Assembly: GCA_039090855.1 (NCBI GenBank) | Contig: CM076999.1 | Coordinates: 112,467,072-112,531,071 of the forward strand | DNA from: Macrothele yani | Taxonomy: Eukaryota; Arthropoda; Arachnida; Araneae; Macrothelidae | Direction: 5' to 3' | DNA length: 64,000 nt | Part shown: piece by piece, positions 10,330 through 22,435 of the stretch | Position numbering within the stretch: the first letter of the stretch is position 1 | Layout: each line of letters begins with the position of its first letter | Notes under the pieces: model-generated | What the model was told of the DNA's origin: nothing | Seen by the model: only the letters and a program-made list of their open reading frames with translations | Database searches by the model: none | Position numbers and translations under genes: made by a program

Positions 10330-11043
10330 TTCGTCGACACTCAATTCGTCGACACTATATATATGCAAACAGTCGATTCCTAAAAAACGGAAAAAAGTTC
10401 AGAACCACCAAATTTGGTATACTATCTCATCGCACTCTCTTAGACTGTACACGGTTTTTGAAAGGGGTCGAGACCCGTGGTGAAGGAGGCCCCATGCAAC
10501 ATTTTCGTAAAATCTACAGTTTTCAATTTAGAACCACCAAATTTGGTATACTATCTCATTGTACTCTTACACCAACTTAGACCATAGACGGAAGGGGTCG
10601 GGGCCCGGAGTCAAGAGGGCCCCATACAACATTTTCGTCAAATCTAAAGTTTTCAATTTAGAACCACCAAATTTGGTATACTATCTTATGGTACTCTAAC
10701 TTAGACCGTACACGGTTTTTGGAAGGGGTCGGGGACTGGGGTAAAGGGAGCCCCATACAAAATTTTCTCAAAAATTTCAATTTTTTACTTAAGAACTCCA
10801 ATACCCTATCTGCGGTCAAAGTTAGAATACCATGAGATAGTATGCCAGATTTGGTGTTTCTAAATCGAAAACTGTAGATTTTACGAAAATTTTGTATGGG
10901 GCCCCGACCCCTTCCAAAAACCGTATACGGTCTAAGAGAGTACCGTGAAATAGTATACCAAATTTGGTGGTTGTGAACTTTTTCGGTTTTTTAGGAATCC
11001 ATTGTTTGCATATATAGTGCAGACGAAACCTACCTGTCGACGA
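10330..11043. repeat. Foldback element with ~130-bp direct repeats
   Basis: Three direct units (agaaccaccaaatttggtat at 10401, 10530 and 10660) are followed by inverted units up to about 10980. Outer arms 10330-10426 and about 10950-11043 are inverted copies, sharing ttcgtcgac, tatatgcaaac and gattcctaaaaaac. The structure could form a long hairpin. No coding sequence is present. It is probably a foldback/MITE-like repeat. Confidence 0.75.
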
Positions 11044-11075
11044 AGTGAACCAGACCCCGAGATGACACATGCGAG

Positions 11076-11672
11076 CACCGTGATTTTTTGCATGCGATTG
11101 TACATGGACAGGTTTTGACGCCTTCCTATTCCCGAAATTCCATGTCATTCAGGAATAATCGTCCAAAAACTTGCATTTTTAGGGGTTTTCCGGATTTTGA
11201 GAAAGGGTCGTTTGTTACCTATCTCCTCCAAAGACCTTCAGCCGATCGCGGTGACACTTGCCACAGAGAAAGGGAAGGTATAACGAAGTAAATTTCTCCA
11301 TCATTTTGGTCCACGCCGGGGATCGAACCCGAGTCCACTTATTCCGGAACAAGTCGCTCTACCAACTGAGCTACGCAGAAGTTCGTTCTCGCTGCCTGTA
11401 TGTCGTGTGCGTCCTGCGGGGCAGGCACGTCACAAGTGAGTAACATGGGGTTGGTATCATGGTGATTGGTCGTGTCGTATAAAAATAATGACCATTAAAA
11501 AACTGACCAATTTTAATAATAATTGAAAAAATCCGCTCTCTATACGAGACTCAGGACAATTAGTTGACATATCCGATCACCGTGATTTTTTGCATGCGAT
11601 TGGACATCATTCATGGTTAGGTTTTGACGCCTTCCGTTTTCCAAAATTCCGTGTCATTGAGGAATTTCAATT
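11076..11672. repeat. Direct duplication of an ~85-bp block
   Basis: The block beginning caccgtgattttttgcatgc occurs at 11076 and again at 11578, and continues with matching gttttgacgccttcc and tgtcatt-gaggaat segments. The copies flank the tRNA-like SINE at 11215-11384. Confidence 0.7.
11215..11384 (-). mobile_element. tRNA-like SINE, third family (single copy)
   Basis: On the minus strand 11384-11313 reads as a good tRNA shape: D-arm gctcagttggtagagc, T-arm cgggttcgatccccg, and a weak acceptor pairing. An unrelated body follows to about 11215. The anticodon loop comes out as eight bases, and a body is attached, so I call it a SINE rather than a working tRNA gene. Confidence 0.55.
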
Positions 11673-12099
11673 AAAACTAGATGACATTCTACTTGAACCG
11701 TTTCACGAAATTCGGCTCACTAACATTTATTTAAAAAAATAATTTGCGTTGAAAAACGAAGAAATGGAAAGACTCCGTCTATTAGCTGAACACTTGCTTA
11801 ATCTACAATAATAAAAGGAAGTTTTTGTATGTGTGTGTATGTCCGTCTTTGGCGATACAAAATATATAACGTGGTTCCCGATCTGAGTGTGTCTTTCCGC
11901 TTTGTTTACATGCAACCTGATCACAACCAACGTGAAGGCGTGAAGGAAAGTAGTTCATGATAAATTTTAGGCATTTTCTTTTCTAGAATGTTTCGTACTT
12001 TTGTTCTGGAAGTCATACATTTTAGGCGTTCTTTTTTTTACGCTTTCCAACCGTTGGTTGAAGAAGCGTATATGCTCCAGCTTTGTCCGTCTGTCCGCA
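11673..12099. other. No gene
   Basis: AT-rich intron sequence with a short tgtgtgtgt run near 11829. Nothing coding is recognised. Confidence 0.5.
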
Positions 12100-12790
12100 C
12101 GATAACTCGCGTAAAAATGGTTCGATTTCGATGAAATTTTAGTATGTGGTAGCAGACCAACTGGGGACGAACCCTATTGAAAATAGGACAAATGGGGTCA
12201 AAGGTCACTACATAGGAGCGGGATCCATTCCATTGCTCTCAAGCGTCATAACTTGCGTAAATATAGTTCGGTTTCGATGAAATTTTAGTATGTGATAGGG
12301 GACCACTTTTTTTTTTTTTTTTTTGATTGGAGGTTTAACGACCACCGTGAGCAACTCAATGGGCTATAAGCAGTCGCCCGTCCCTAATTTAGGGTCACTG
12401 GTTCCAGGGAAGGGAGAGAGCCAGTGCCGTAAGACAAACACAACATCCATGCCTCACCGGGATTCGAACCCGGACCCCTTACGGACGAACAATCAGAGGC
12501 CAGCGCCTTAGACCACTGCGCCACCGGGGCGGCAGGGGGACCACTTGGGGATGAACCTTATTGAAAATGGGACAAATGGGGTCAAAGGTCAGGACATAGA
12601 ATCGGGATTCATTCCATCGCCCTTATGCGTTATAACTTACGTAAAAATGCTTCGATTGAGACAAAACTTTATCATGTTGTTCCGGAAGTATACTTTACCG
12701 GTTCTGTTGAATATCATCGAAATGGGGTCAAGGGTCAGGACACAGGAGCAAGATTTATCCTACAGCCATTATCCTCATAACTTGAGTAAT
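12100..12790. repeat. ~145-bp tandem repeat, interrupted by a SINE
   Basis: The motif ataactcgcgtaaaaatgg and its variants recur at 12101, 12249, 12631 and 12777. Without the SINE the spacing is about 143-148 bp. Each unit also contains a gacaaatggggtcaaaggtc block. No protein is supported, although short frames exist. Confidence 0.75.
12309..12533 (-). mobile_element. Main-family SINE copy 2
   Basis: Poly(T), full body and tRNA-like head in reverse. Flanked by near-identical ggggaccactt / gggggaccactt target duplications (about 12298-12308 and 12535-12546). It sits within the ~145-bp tandem repeat. Confidence 0.92.
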
Positions 12791-12960
12791 GATTTTTGGT
12801 ATTTTGGAAAGCGTATCATAATGAATGCATTGCATGATTTTACTAACTTGTTAGAATCTGTTATAATAGACGCCTCAATGAGCTTAGATTTTGCAATAGC
12901 TTCGCTCAAAATTTGCCAACTGTACCCGAGTGATCGGTTACCGTTGGCGGCTTGTCCTAG

Positions 12961-13390
12961 TTACCGTATATACAAGTACAAATCAATCCAGTCGCCATCT
13001 TTTCCACGACTTGCTCCCATCATCTGGCCAGCTGTTGGATGCCGTCTGAAATGTGTTGGCTTGGACGCAAAGAAGTGAGTAAGTGCGCGTTCGACATCGT
13101 CTGGTTTGGTGAACCACTGTCCTTCCAGTAAATGCTGCAACGACCGAAGAAGGTGGTAGTCGCTTGGAGAAATGTCCGAGGAATAGGGTGGGTGCGGTAG
13201 GAGCTTCCAGCCGAGGTCCCCGACCTTGTGACAGGTCACCCGTTCTGTGTGAGGTCTCGCTCCATCCTGATGTAGAGGACGCCTTTGCTTTTCAGCAGTG
13301 CTGGTCGTTTCGACGTGAGAGATGCGTGCAGATCGTCGAGCTGACAGTAGTACACAATAGAGATGATCTCGGGCCCGGGATCAGAATTAA
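12961..13390 (-). pseudogene. mariner transposase C-terminal remnant
   Basis: The minus strand holds the C-terminal part of a mariner (SETMAR-type) transposase. A degraded DGARPHT block containing the second catalytic aspartate is followed by LGWKLLPHPPYSSDISPSDY with the third aspartate of the DD34D triad, and then the usual WFTKPDDVERAL tail. The N-terminal half is absent, and there are frame changes near 13240 and 13010. A dead fragment in intron 1. Confidence 0.8.
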
Positions 13391-13431
13391 TTAACTACTG
13401 AAAAACCCGGGCCGGGATGGGCACGGGCTTG

Positions 13432-13517
13432 GAATTACACGTCTTGAATTTCATTTCTGTAATTAATTCAACACGTGTAATTCCGATACCAGTTGAATTA
13501 CACGTGTTGAATTTCAT
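13432..13517. repeat. Short inverted/direct repeat cluster
   Basis: The core gaattacacgt-ttgaattt appears at about 13432 and again at 13494, with its reverse complement aattcaacacgtgtaattcc between them at about 13466. The three copies can form alternative hairpins. Function unknown. Confidence 0.6.
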
Positions 13518-13888
13518 TGTGGATTTGTTACCATGGTGGAAGGATTTTCAATTTCCTAAGCTAGCTGCCATTGCAAGACAAATTTTGCTTAGCAAGACTT
13601 GCATTATGCATTGTCTAAAGCTATGGCCCAAGAAAGGATTAGTTTAAGGAGGTCTGCTATCGAAAAACTGGGGGAAAATTACATTCCCATTTTTTTTATT
13701 TTATTTAAAATTAAGAATCTTATCTTTAAAATGATGTATTAATTTCCAAAATTGTACAGTTAGAAGTATTGTTATTTATTTTTTAAATTTCCTCACTCCC
13801 GCGATTTTTGGGGTGACGTTGGTGTTTAGTGCAGCAGGTCGAGTTTTAGACAAATGAAGATCAAGTTGAAGCGCTGAGGCATTAGATG

Positions 13889-13930
<42 letters not shown>

Positions 13931-14280
13931 CAAGATGAACTTGATTTGGAAACTGCACACACATATGATAATATTGTGATTATTATACTGTTAAGCGAAA
14001 GCTTTGTTAATGTTACAAAATGCAGAATAATCTGGTCTGGAATGCTTTTACGTTCATTTTTTTTTTTTAATTTTGGAAATTTCCCTGCATGCTTTTTTTA
14101 TATTCTACTACATCACTCTAAACTACCTTTACCAATTAGCATATATGTAAATTATATTGCAAAGATTAGTTTTCTAGAGTCAAAATTTCAAACACTTGCA
14201 ACTGTCTGTACGGTTAAGAATAAATTATCAACGTTTATTCACAATTAAAAGCTTTATTAGCATCGACTATAGTTTCGCAA
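13518..14280. other. No gene; (CT)n microsatellite at 13893-13927
   Basis: AT-rich intron sequence. A pure (TC)n run of about 35 bp sits at 13893-13927. Short frames are present on both strands but nothing is recognised. Confidence 0.5.
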
Positions 14281-14309
14281 AGCCTTCATTATCTTACTAG
14301 GTGATTTTG

Positions 14310-14450
14310 TTGCTGCTGACATTATACGATTTCTTACAGTTCTATGTATTCTGTCTATTTCATCCATCAAAGATCTAAAGGCTGGATATAAGAGGGATGA
14401 AATAGACAGAATACATAGAACTGTAAGAAATCGTATAATGTCAGCAGCAA
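14310..14450. repeat. Perfect 56-bp inverted repeat (Penelope-like arm)
   Basis: 14310-14365 and 14395-14450 are perfect reverse complements around a 29-bp loop, with weaker pairing continuing outward to about 14280 and 14480. The right arm is the beginning of a Penelope-like coding fragment, so the left arm is an inverted partial copy of the same element. Confidence 0.85.
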
Positions 14451-14827
14451 CAATATCACGTAGTAAGACAATGAAGTACGCAGGATCCATCTCATATATC
14501 CCAGGCTTTGCATATTGGTTAAAGAATTTGTTACGTAAATACAAAATATTAATAGCAATGAAGTCCCCGACCTCATTATCACATATAGTATCAAGCTGCA
14601 AGGAGAGACAGTGTGAAAAAGTAAAGGCGGGTGTGTACGCTATACCGTTGGTATATCCTGACAACACGGAAAAGATATATATCGGAATGACAAAGCGATC
14701 CTTGGACGCTAGATGTAAAGAACACGTGCGAAGTGTCAACCAGAACTTATTAGAACAATTGCCCCTTACACTAACTTTAAAGAAACTGCCATCAGGGAAA
14801 CTGTCGAAATCCTCTCCAGCAAAGTAG
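14395..14827 (+). pseudogene. Penelope-like retroelement: GIY-YIG endonuclease fragment
   Basis: The plus-strand frame carries the end of a Penelope-like element. A linker (ISYIPGFAYWLKNLL) is followed by a GIY-YIG nuclease domain: the GVYAIP strand, KIYIGMT strand, then RSLDARCKEH with the conserved arginine and histidine. In Penelope-like elements this domain nicks target DNA for the upstream reverse transcriptase. The RT domain is missing, and the frame stops at 14827, before the usual end of the domain. It resembles the better-preserved copy at 39510-40493. Confidence 0.8.
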
Positions 14828-15181
14828 CATGCATGTGATCTCTACTGAACTACCAATGGTTTGGCACGCGTTTTTAAAAGACGGGAACACGTCGCCGCGC
14901 ACCGTGTAATTACGTGCTAAAAATATTTCACGAAATACGCTGGTGATAACTCCTCACGCTACTTTCAAAAATCATCTTTGATCCTTATCTGTTGCAATTC
15001 CCTGCATTTTTATGTCTACCGTTGCCTTGAAACAGCCTCCCAGTGGAGTTTGAAAGCTTGGGGAATCTCCGTGATTACTACAACGTAAGAAATAAACGGA
15101 TTTAATACGCTATATGCGTTTCTTGAATATTCATATTGTGGTGTATTAAAAATAACGTTATGTTCTGTGTTTCCTTATAAA

Positions 15182-15384
15182 CAGGGCCGAATGGAGCTCT
15201 TGCGGGGCCCAGAGCAAAATTTCATTGTGGGCACTAAAAAATAAATATCATATTTTAATAAAGTCGTTTCTGAAAAATATCGTTCGTGAGGAAGACACAC
15301 GAACACTACCGTAAAAACAAAATGATTATCTCAAAGTAGTATTTGCTTTAAGCTTAAGAAAAAGATCATAATACGGACTGAAAG

Positions 15385-15432
<48 letters not shown>

Positions 15433-15924
15433 GAAGAGAAAGAGAGAAAAAGAGAGAGGGAGAGAGATAGAGAAATAGAGAGAGAGAACGGAGAGGGAGA
15501 GAGAGAGAGAAAAAGAGAGGGAGAGAGATAGACAGAGAGAGAGGGAGAGAGATAGAGAAATAGAGAGATAGAACAGAGAGGGAGAGAGAGATAGAAAAAG
15601 AGAGGGAGAGAGATAGACAGAGAAAGACAGATAGAGAGATAGAGAGAGGAGGGAAGAGAGAGAGAGAGAGAGAGGGGAAGAGAAAGAGCGAAAAAGAGAG
15701 AGGGAGAGAGATAGAGAAAGAGAGAAAGAAAGAGAGAGGGAGAGAGATAGAGAAAGAGAGAGAGATAGAAAAAGAGAGGGAGAGAGGTAGATAGAGAAAG
15801 AGAGAGAGAGAGATAGACAGAGAGGGAGAGAGATAGAAAAAGAGAGGGAGAGAGAGAACGGAGAGGGAGAGAGATAGACAGAGAAAGAGAGAGAGAGAAC
15901 GGAGAGGGAGAGAGATAGAGAGAG

Positions 15925-16013
<89 letters not shown>

Positions 16014-16756
16014 AAAAGTGTTAAAATCTACGATTTTCTTCCCCGGGAGAAGAGGTTTAGGTTGCATTGTGACTCTTATAACAGCTTATTCACAAAATAA
16101 TAAACAGATACCTGCTTACCGAATATTTTTGTATAGGAAATATAATAAGGATCCCTCTAAAATAAATTGGTATAAACAGTGTTTTCCCCTGATGCATGTT
16201 TAGTGATTGATTTTTTATGCACAGTGGAGTAACTGACAAATTAGTGACATTCTAAACTTTTATGTGCGTTCATTTATGAAAGTTGCCCTTTTTTTCTTCT
16301 TTTTTTTTTTTTCATTTTCTTGTAATGTTGGAAAAGTGGCCTCCATGTGTAGTCCGAAAGTAACTTGGATATTGTTCTTTTTATTTCCTAAAATTTAAGT
16401 ATCAGGTTTTCACACAAATTGTTGGATATATAAAAGTAGGGGGCCACAAAATGATGAAATTTAATTTGCTATTTCATGAATGCGGAAAAGATTAAGGTGG
16501 TTACAAAAATCATTTCGGATCTGCAAATCTCAGTGTCCGTACGACGAACACGGGGGGGGGGGGGGATAACGTATTCAAAACTGGAGAGACTGGAAACAGA
16601 CAAAATACTTCAAAAATATATTTTTAAGGGCCTTGCGCCCCAAAAGTTAAAAAAAATATATATAGCTAAATTTTTTTACCGAAAATTATTTTGTTTTCTA
16701 AACTGCGGGGCCCCCTAAAGACGCGGGCTGTTGCCCCTATGGTCCAGCCGGCCCTG
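15182..16756. mobile_element. Non-autonomous hAT-like element with 8-bp TSD
   Basis: The ends are cagggccg at 15182 and cggccctg at 16749-16756, flanked by a perfect 8-bp target duplication, cttataaa (15174-15181 and 16757-16764). Eight-base duplications and CAG...CTG ends are typical of hAT transposons. No transposase is recognisable; the interior is AT-rich with a large purine microsatellite. It would depend on a transposase from elsewhere. Confidence 0.85.
15389..16011. repeat. (GA)n microsatellite with interspersed variants
   Basis: Pure (GA)n ends flank a middle part with repeating gggagagagatagaga-like subunits, implying higher-order slippage or unequal exchange. Long open frames on the minus strand (Ser-Leu repeats) are artefacts of the two-base period. 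Confidence 0.95.
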
Positions 16757-16802
16757 CTTATAAATTGGAAAAGATGATCAGACGCTATCATACGACAGTT
16801 GA

Positions 16803-16843
16803 GTGTGTGTGTGTGTGTGTGTGTGTGCGTGTGCGTGTGTGTG
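16803..16843. repeat. (TG)n microsatellite
   Basis: About 40 bp of TG with two TGCG interruptions, just after the hAT-like element. Confidence 0.9.
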
Positions 16844-16859
16844 ATGAATCTCAAAGAGA

Positions 16860-17894
16860 TGGCTTGTTCTCTAAAGAATAAAATTTATATATAATGTTTT
16901 GTAATAATTTGCATTCGTATAAAACTAGGGCAACAATTTCGGTTTTACGAAAATTACCTGTAGGTTCCAAAGAACTTGGATTATTAGAACGCTCATAAAA
17001 CCTATTAATAATGTGAAAATTAAAATTTTAAATAATTGAAATAGTAATATGTAATTAAAAATTTAAATAATTGAAATAGTAATATGTAATTAAAAATTTA
17101 AATAATTGATATAATAATACGGAATTTAAGAAAATGTCGAAATAAATAATAATGATAATTAATAATATAGAATTACAAATTTTCCAAATAAGTAATAATG
17201 ATAATTAATAATATAGAATTTGCAATAATTGAAATCTAATCGATTTTCATAAAAGGGCTTCGAAGGTATTTTTTTGCGGGGGAGGGGGGGGGGGGTTCTC
17301 AGGTACGCCATTGATTTTACTAGTAGCATTTCATTTCTCTGCACAACAAAGATAGAATGTTTTACTAGTAGCACTTTATTTCCTTGTATAAAACAGGAAA
17401 ATGTTTTGTTTAATGTAACAAAAAATGCTCTGTAAATTATTTTATCTTCTTGAACGGGGAGCAAGGGTCGGTTTGTGAAATCACAAAGCATCATATCGCA
17501 AGATAAAATGATGCACCTAAAGATCAGCTCTTGAAGTGGTGTATTTTCTGTGTCAGAGCTGATTATTCATTTCATGTGTCCCTTGCTAATTTCGCGCATT
17601 CATTCAAGAGAACAGGAAATTATTTGAGGAACCCTTGTCTCAGAGTTGACCAGTTGAAACTGGTTAAAAGCCGTTCGCCATAAAGAGGAAGTTCTTTGAC
17701 AGTGCGTGTGATCTGAGTTTGATAAATAAATAATTATCCAGGAAATGCCTTGGGTTTTAAACATTTGACAGATGATATTTCTAGGCCGTAAATTAAGAGG
17801 AAAAAGAACTGCACTAATCGTTTCGGCTTTAAATGATCTTTTGAGTGACGTAGTATTCAGGGTTCTGATACGCTATTTGAAATACGGATGCAGT
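16860..17894. other. No gene; local AT-rich repeats
   Basis: At 17020-17230 short units such as aataattgaaatagtaatat recur two or three times, as does taataatgataattaataat. A G-run occurs at about 17277-17296. No gene is seen. Confidence 0.5.
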
Positions 17895-19322
17895 AAAACA
17901 GAGGGATCACTAGACAAAATTTGAAACCCTGAAATTTTTTTATGAGGGGGGGGGCACTATGACTAGACTATTATATTAAACGACATTTTGTTTAAGACCC
18001 ATATCAAAATATCTGTGTAAGTTGGAAGATGAAAAACTTTTACAGAAGAGTACTACCAATTCGCTTATAGAGAAAGTTTGAAACCCTGAAAATTTTTGAC
18101 GAGGAGGGCACTAAAGCTAAACTATTGTTTTAAACGAAATTTTTTTAAGACACATCAAACTATCTGTGTAAGTTGAAAACTTTTACAGAACAGTACTACA
18201 AATTCGCTTATAGACAAAAAAGTTTTAAATCCTGAAATTTTTTGACGAGGAGGGCACTATAACTAAACTATTATTTTAAACGAATTTTTTTTTAAGACAC
18301 ATCAAACTGTCTGTGTAAGGCCGCCCCGGTGGCGCAGTGGTCTAATGCGATGGCCTCTGATCATTCGTCCAAAAGGGGTCCGGGTTCGAATCCCGTTGAG
18401 GCATGGATGTTGTGTTTGTCTTACTGCACTGGCTCTCTCCCTTCCCTGGAACCAGTGACATTAAATTAGGGACGGGCGACTGCTTATAGCCCATTGAGTT
18501 GCTCACGGTAGTCGTTAAACCTCAAAAATATATATATATATCTGTGTAAGCTAAAATCTTTTACAGAACAGTACTACAATTCGCTTATAGACAAAGTTTT
18601 AAATCCTGAAAATTTTTGACGAGGGGAGCACTAACTAAACTATTATTGTAAACGAATTTTTTTATGATACATCAAACCATGTGTGTAAGATGAAAACCTT
18701 TACAGAAGAATACTACAAATTCGCTTATAGACAAAAAAGTTTGAAATCCTGAAAATTTTTGACGATTGGGGCACTATAACTAAACTATTATTTTAAACGA
18801 AATTTTTTTAAGACACATCAAACTATCTGTGTAAGTTAAAAACTTTTACAGAACAGTACTACAATTCGCTTATAGACAAAGTTTGAAATCCTAAAAAATT
18901 TTGACGAGGGGAGCACTAACTAAACTATTATTGTAAACGAATTTTTTTTAAAACACATCAAACTATCTGTGTAAGTTGAAAACTTTTACAGAACAGTACT
19001 ACAAATTTGCTTATAGACAAAGTTTGAAATCCTGAAAATTTTTGACGAAATTTTTCACTATAACTAAACTATTATTTTAAACGAAAATTTTTTTAAGACA
19101 CGTCAAACTATCTGTGTAAGTTGAAAGATGAAAAAATTTTACAGAAGAGTACTAGAAATTCGCCTATAGACAAAGTTTGAAACCCTGAAAATTTTTTGAC
19201 GATTGGGGCACTACAACTAAACTATTATTTTAAACGAATTTTTTTTAAGACACATCAAACTATCTGTGCACGTTGAAAGATGAAAACATTTACAGAAGAG
19301 TACCTACAAATTCGCTTATTTT
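17895..19322. repeat. ~140-bp satellite array
   Basis: About nine units contain the blocks acttttacagaacagtact, ttcgcttatagacaaa, gaaatcctgaaaatttttga and actaaactattattttaaac, followed by catcaaactatctgtgtaag. Spacing ranges from about 133 to 153 bp because of A/T-run length changes. One unit is interrupted by a SINE at 18320. Non-coding. Confidence 0.9.
18320..18540 (+). mobile_element. Main-family SINE copy 3 (forward)
   Basis: Forward copy: the tRNA-like head starts gccgccccggtggcgcagtg at 18320 (A box tggcgcagtgg), the B box gggttcgaatccc follows about 55 bp later, then the body, with an (AT)n-modified tail. Perfect 10-bp target duplication tctgtgtaag at 18310-18319 and 18541-18550. Confidence 0.95.
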
Positions 19323-20319
19323 TATGGTGTTTATAAAGTTGACTCTGGGTAGGGGTGTGAAAAAGAAATCGAAAGAATACTCTGGTAGACTTTGTAGATA
19401 ATTTATACTATGCATCTTTCGCATGCCGAAATCTTTGTGAAATAAACGAACGATTCGAGAGTACACATTTACTTACATACAACACATTGCATGTATTCAC
19501 GTCACTCATGCCTACACGGAGCCACAGTCCGGCAAATACTAAGTGGAATTAAATTATAACAACAACCAATAAGGTTTACTAATTCCTGACATTGAATGGT
19601 TCTTAGATACGTGGATTAATGAATGTTTTATGGTCGTAAAAACAATGAAAGAAGATAAGGGACTCAGAAAAGTAAATATTTACTAAACCATGGGGGCGGC
19701 AACAGTAAGTATTTCAGCTGTTATTCTCATTATATATTGTTCCGATTTTGACGAACGTAAGAACCCACCCTGGCATCCATGAAATGTGATGTAGCTACGA
19801 AAGTCCATTTACGCATGCGCAAGCTAAACTCTGATCTCGAGACAGAAAGGAAAGTTAAATCGCAAGTGTGTTAGTGAAATTGGTAACTTTTGGCCTAGGA
19901 TATCTACTGATTACACCCCGTCGTGTTATACATCATTTTAAAGCTCTGTCTCGTCAATGGCAGATAACGCTGGACGAGAGAAAGCCAAATTTCGCTAAGA
20001 CGTACCGTTTTCGTAGCACCAAAATGTATTTTCGTAATGGCTTTTATCATATTTAGCATGAGGTTCTCGCAATTTAAGTATATTGCAATGAGATATTGTT
20101 ATGCTTATGTAAAACATAATGAAACAAAGTTCAACGATAGTTTCGTGAAATATATTGTCGACTAATAATATAATTAACTATTGTTGTGTCACTTTATGGA
20201 ACAGCATTCAAAAAACAGATTTCAACGGTGGTTTTGACTACTTCCGTTACCCATTTTCGTTACATTGATATTTTTTACTTCAGATTTACTTTACTGCTCC
20301 CTGAAAAGATGCATAGCAT
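19323..20319. other. No recognised gene
   Basis: Unique intron-1 sequence. A 62-codon frame at 19868-20056 matches nothing I know and is probably chance. Confidence 0.5.
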
Positions 20320-21924
<1,605 letters not shown>

Positions 21925-22065
21925 AGGAATCTGTAGATGAATTCCTGTCTACAGTGATGCCTCGAAGCGGAAGAGGAGCGTATAGACCTTCGAACTTTAC
22001 CGTCATTCCCACATGGACATACAGCGAGTCTGTGTTCTTCTCCGTAACCCTTCTCACCACAGTTG
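21925..22065 (+). CDS. KCNK1-like: K2P channel, coding exon 2
   Basis: Encodes residues 67 (split) to 114 (first base): the rest of the extracellular cap and the first pore helix, up to the first glycine of the GYG filter. The acceptor is tttcag at 21919-21924 and the donor is G|gtaaga at 22066. An N-glycosylation sequon NFT lies at Asn90, near the glycosylated asparagine of human TWIK-1. The pore helix reads ESVFFSVTLLTTVG. The phase (enters after base 1, leaves after base 1) fits exons 1 and 3. A 141-nt exon between two introns of more than 11 kb; no frame of its own is visible without splicing. Confidence 0.92.
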
Positions 22066-22435
22066 GTAAGAAATCAAAACTTCTCTCTTAGATTACAATT
22101 CTATTTTAACTTCCTCTAAACGTTGGGTAATATTTTTCATGGAGTTTATTGGTTTCTCATTTGTTCTAAAATTTGTGTGTGTCAAGATACTTAAACATTA
22201 TACTGTAAGTTGTCACAGAGTAATTTGAATTCAGAAATTGCCAGTCTTATACCTGATCTTTTGTTCTCGCGTGAAAAATACTCATAATTTGAAAAGGAAT
22301 ACGCAGAAAATGAAACAATTTACTAAGCTCCCGTGTACCTTACTTGTGTGGAAAAAAATACTGCACTGAGTAGCGAATCATGGGGTTGCTACGGTCTACA
22401 AACAGAGACAGACTTTGTGGGGGACGCATTGACGC
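22066..22435. other. Start of intron 2
   Basis: Intron 2 runs 22066-35727. No gene in this part. Confidence 0.6.

Noticed and set aside
15366..16067. 233-codon Ser-Leu frame on the minus strand
   Set aside because: Translated (GA)n microsatellite inside a hAT-like element.
18320..18400. tRNA genes at the SINE heads and at 11313-11384 and 4087-4140
   Set aside because: A and B boxes are present but the heads are joined to repeat bodies, do not fold into clean cloverleafs, and occur as dispersed copies with target duplications.
19868..20056. 62-codon frame in intron 1
   Set aside because: Short, unrecognised, with no supporting signals; likely chance.
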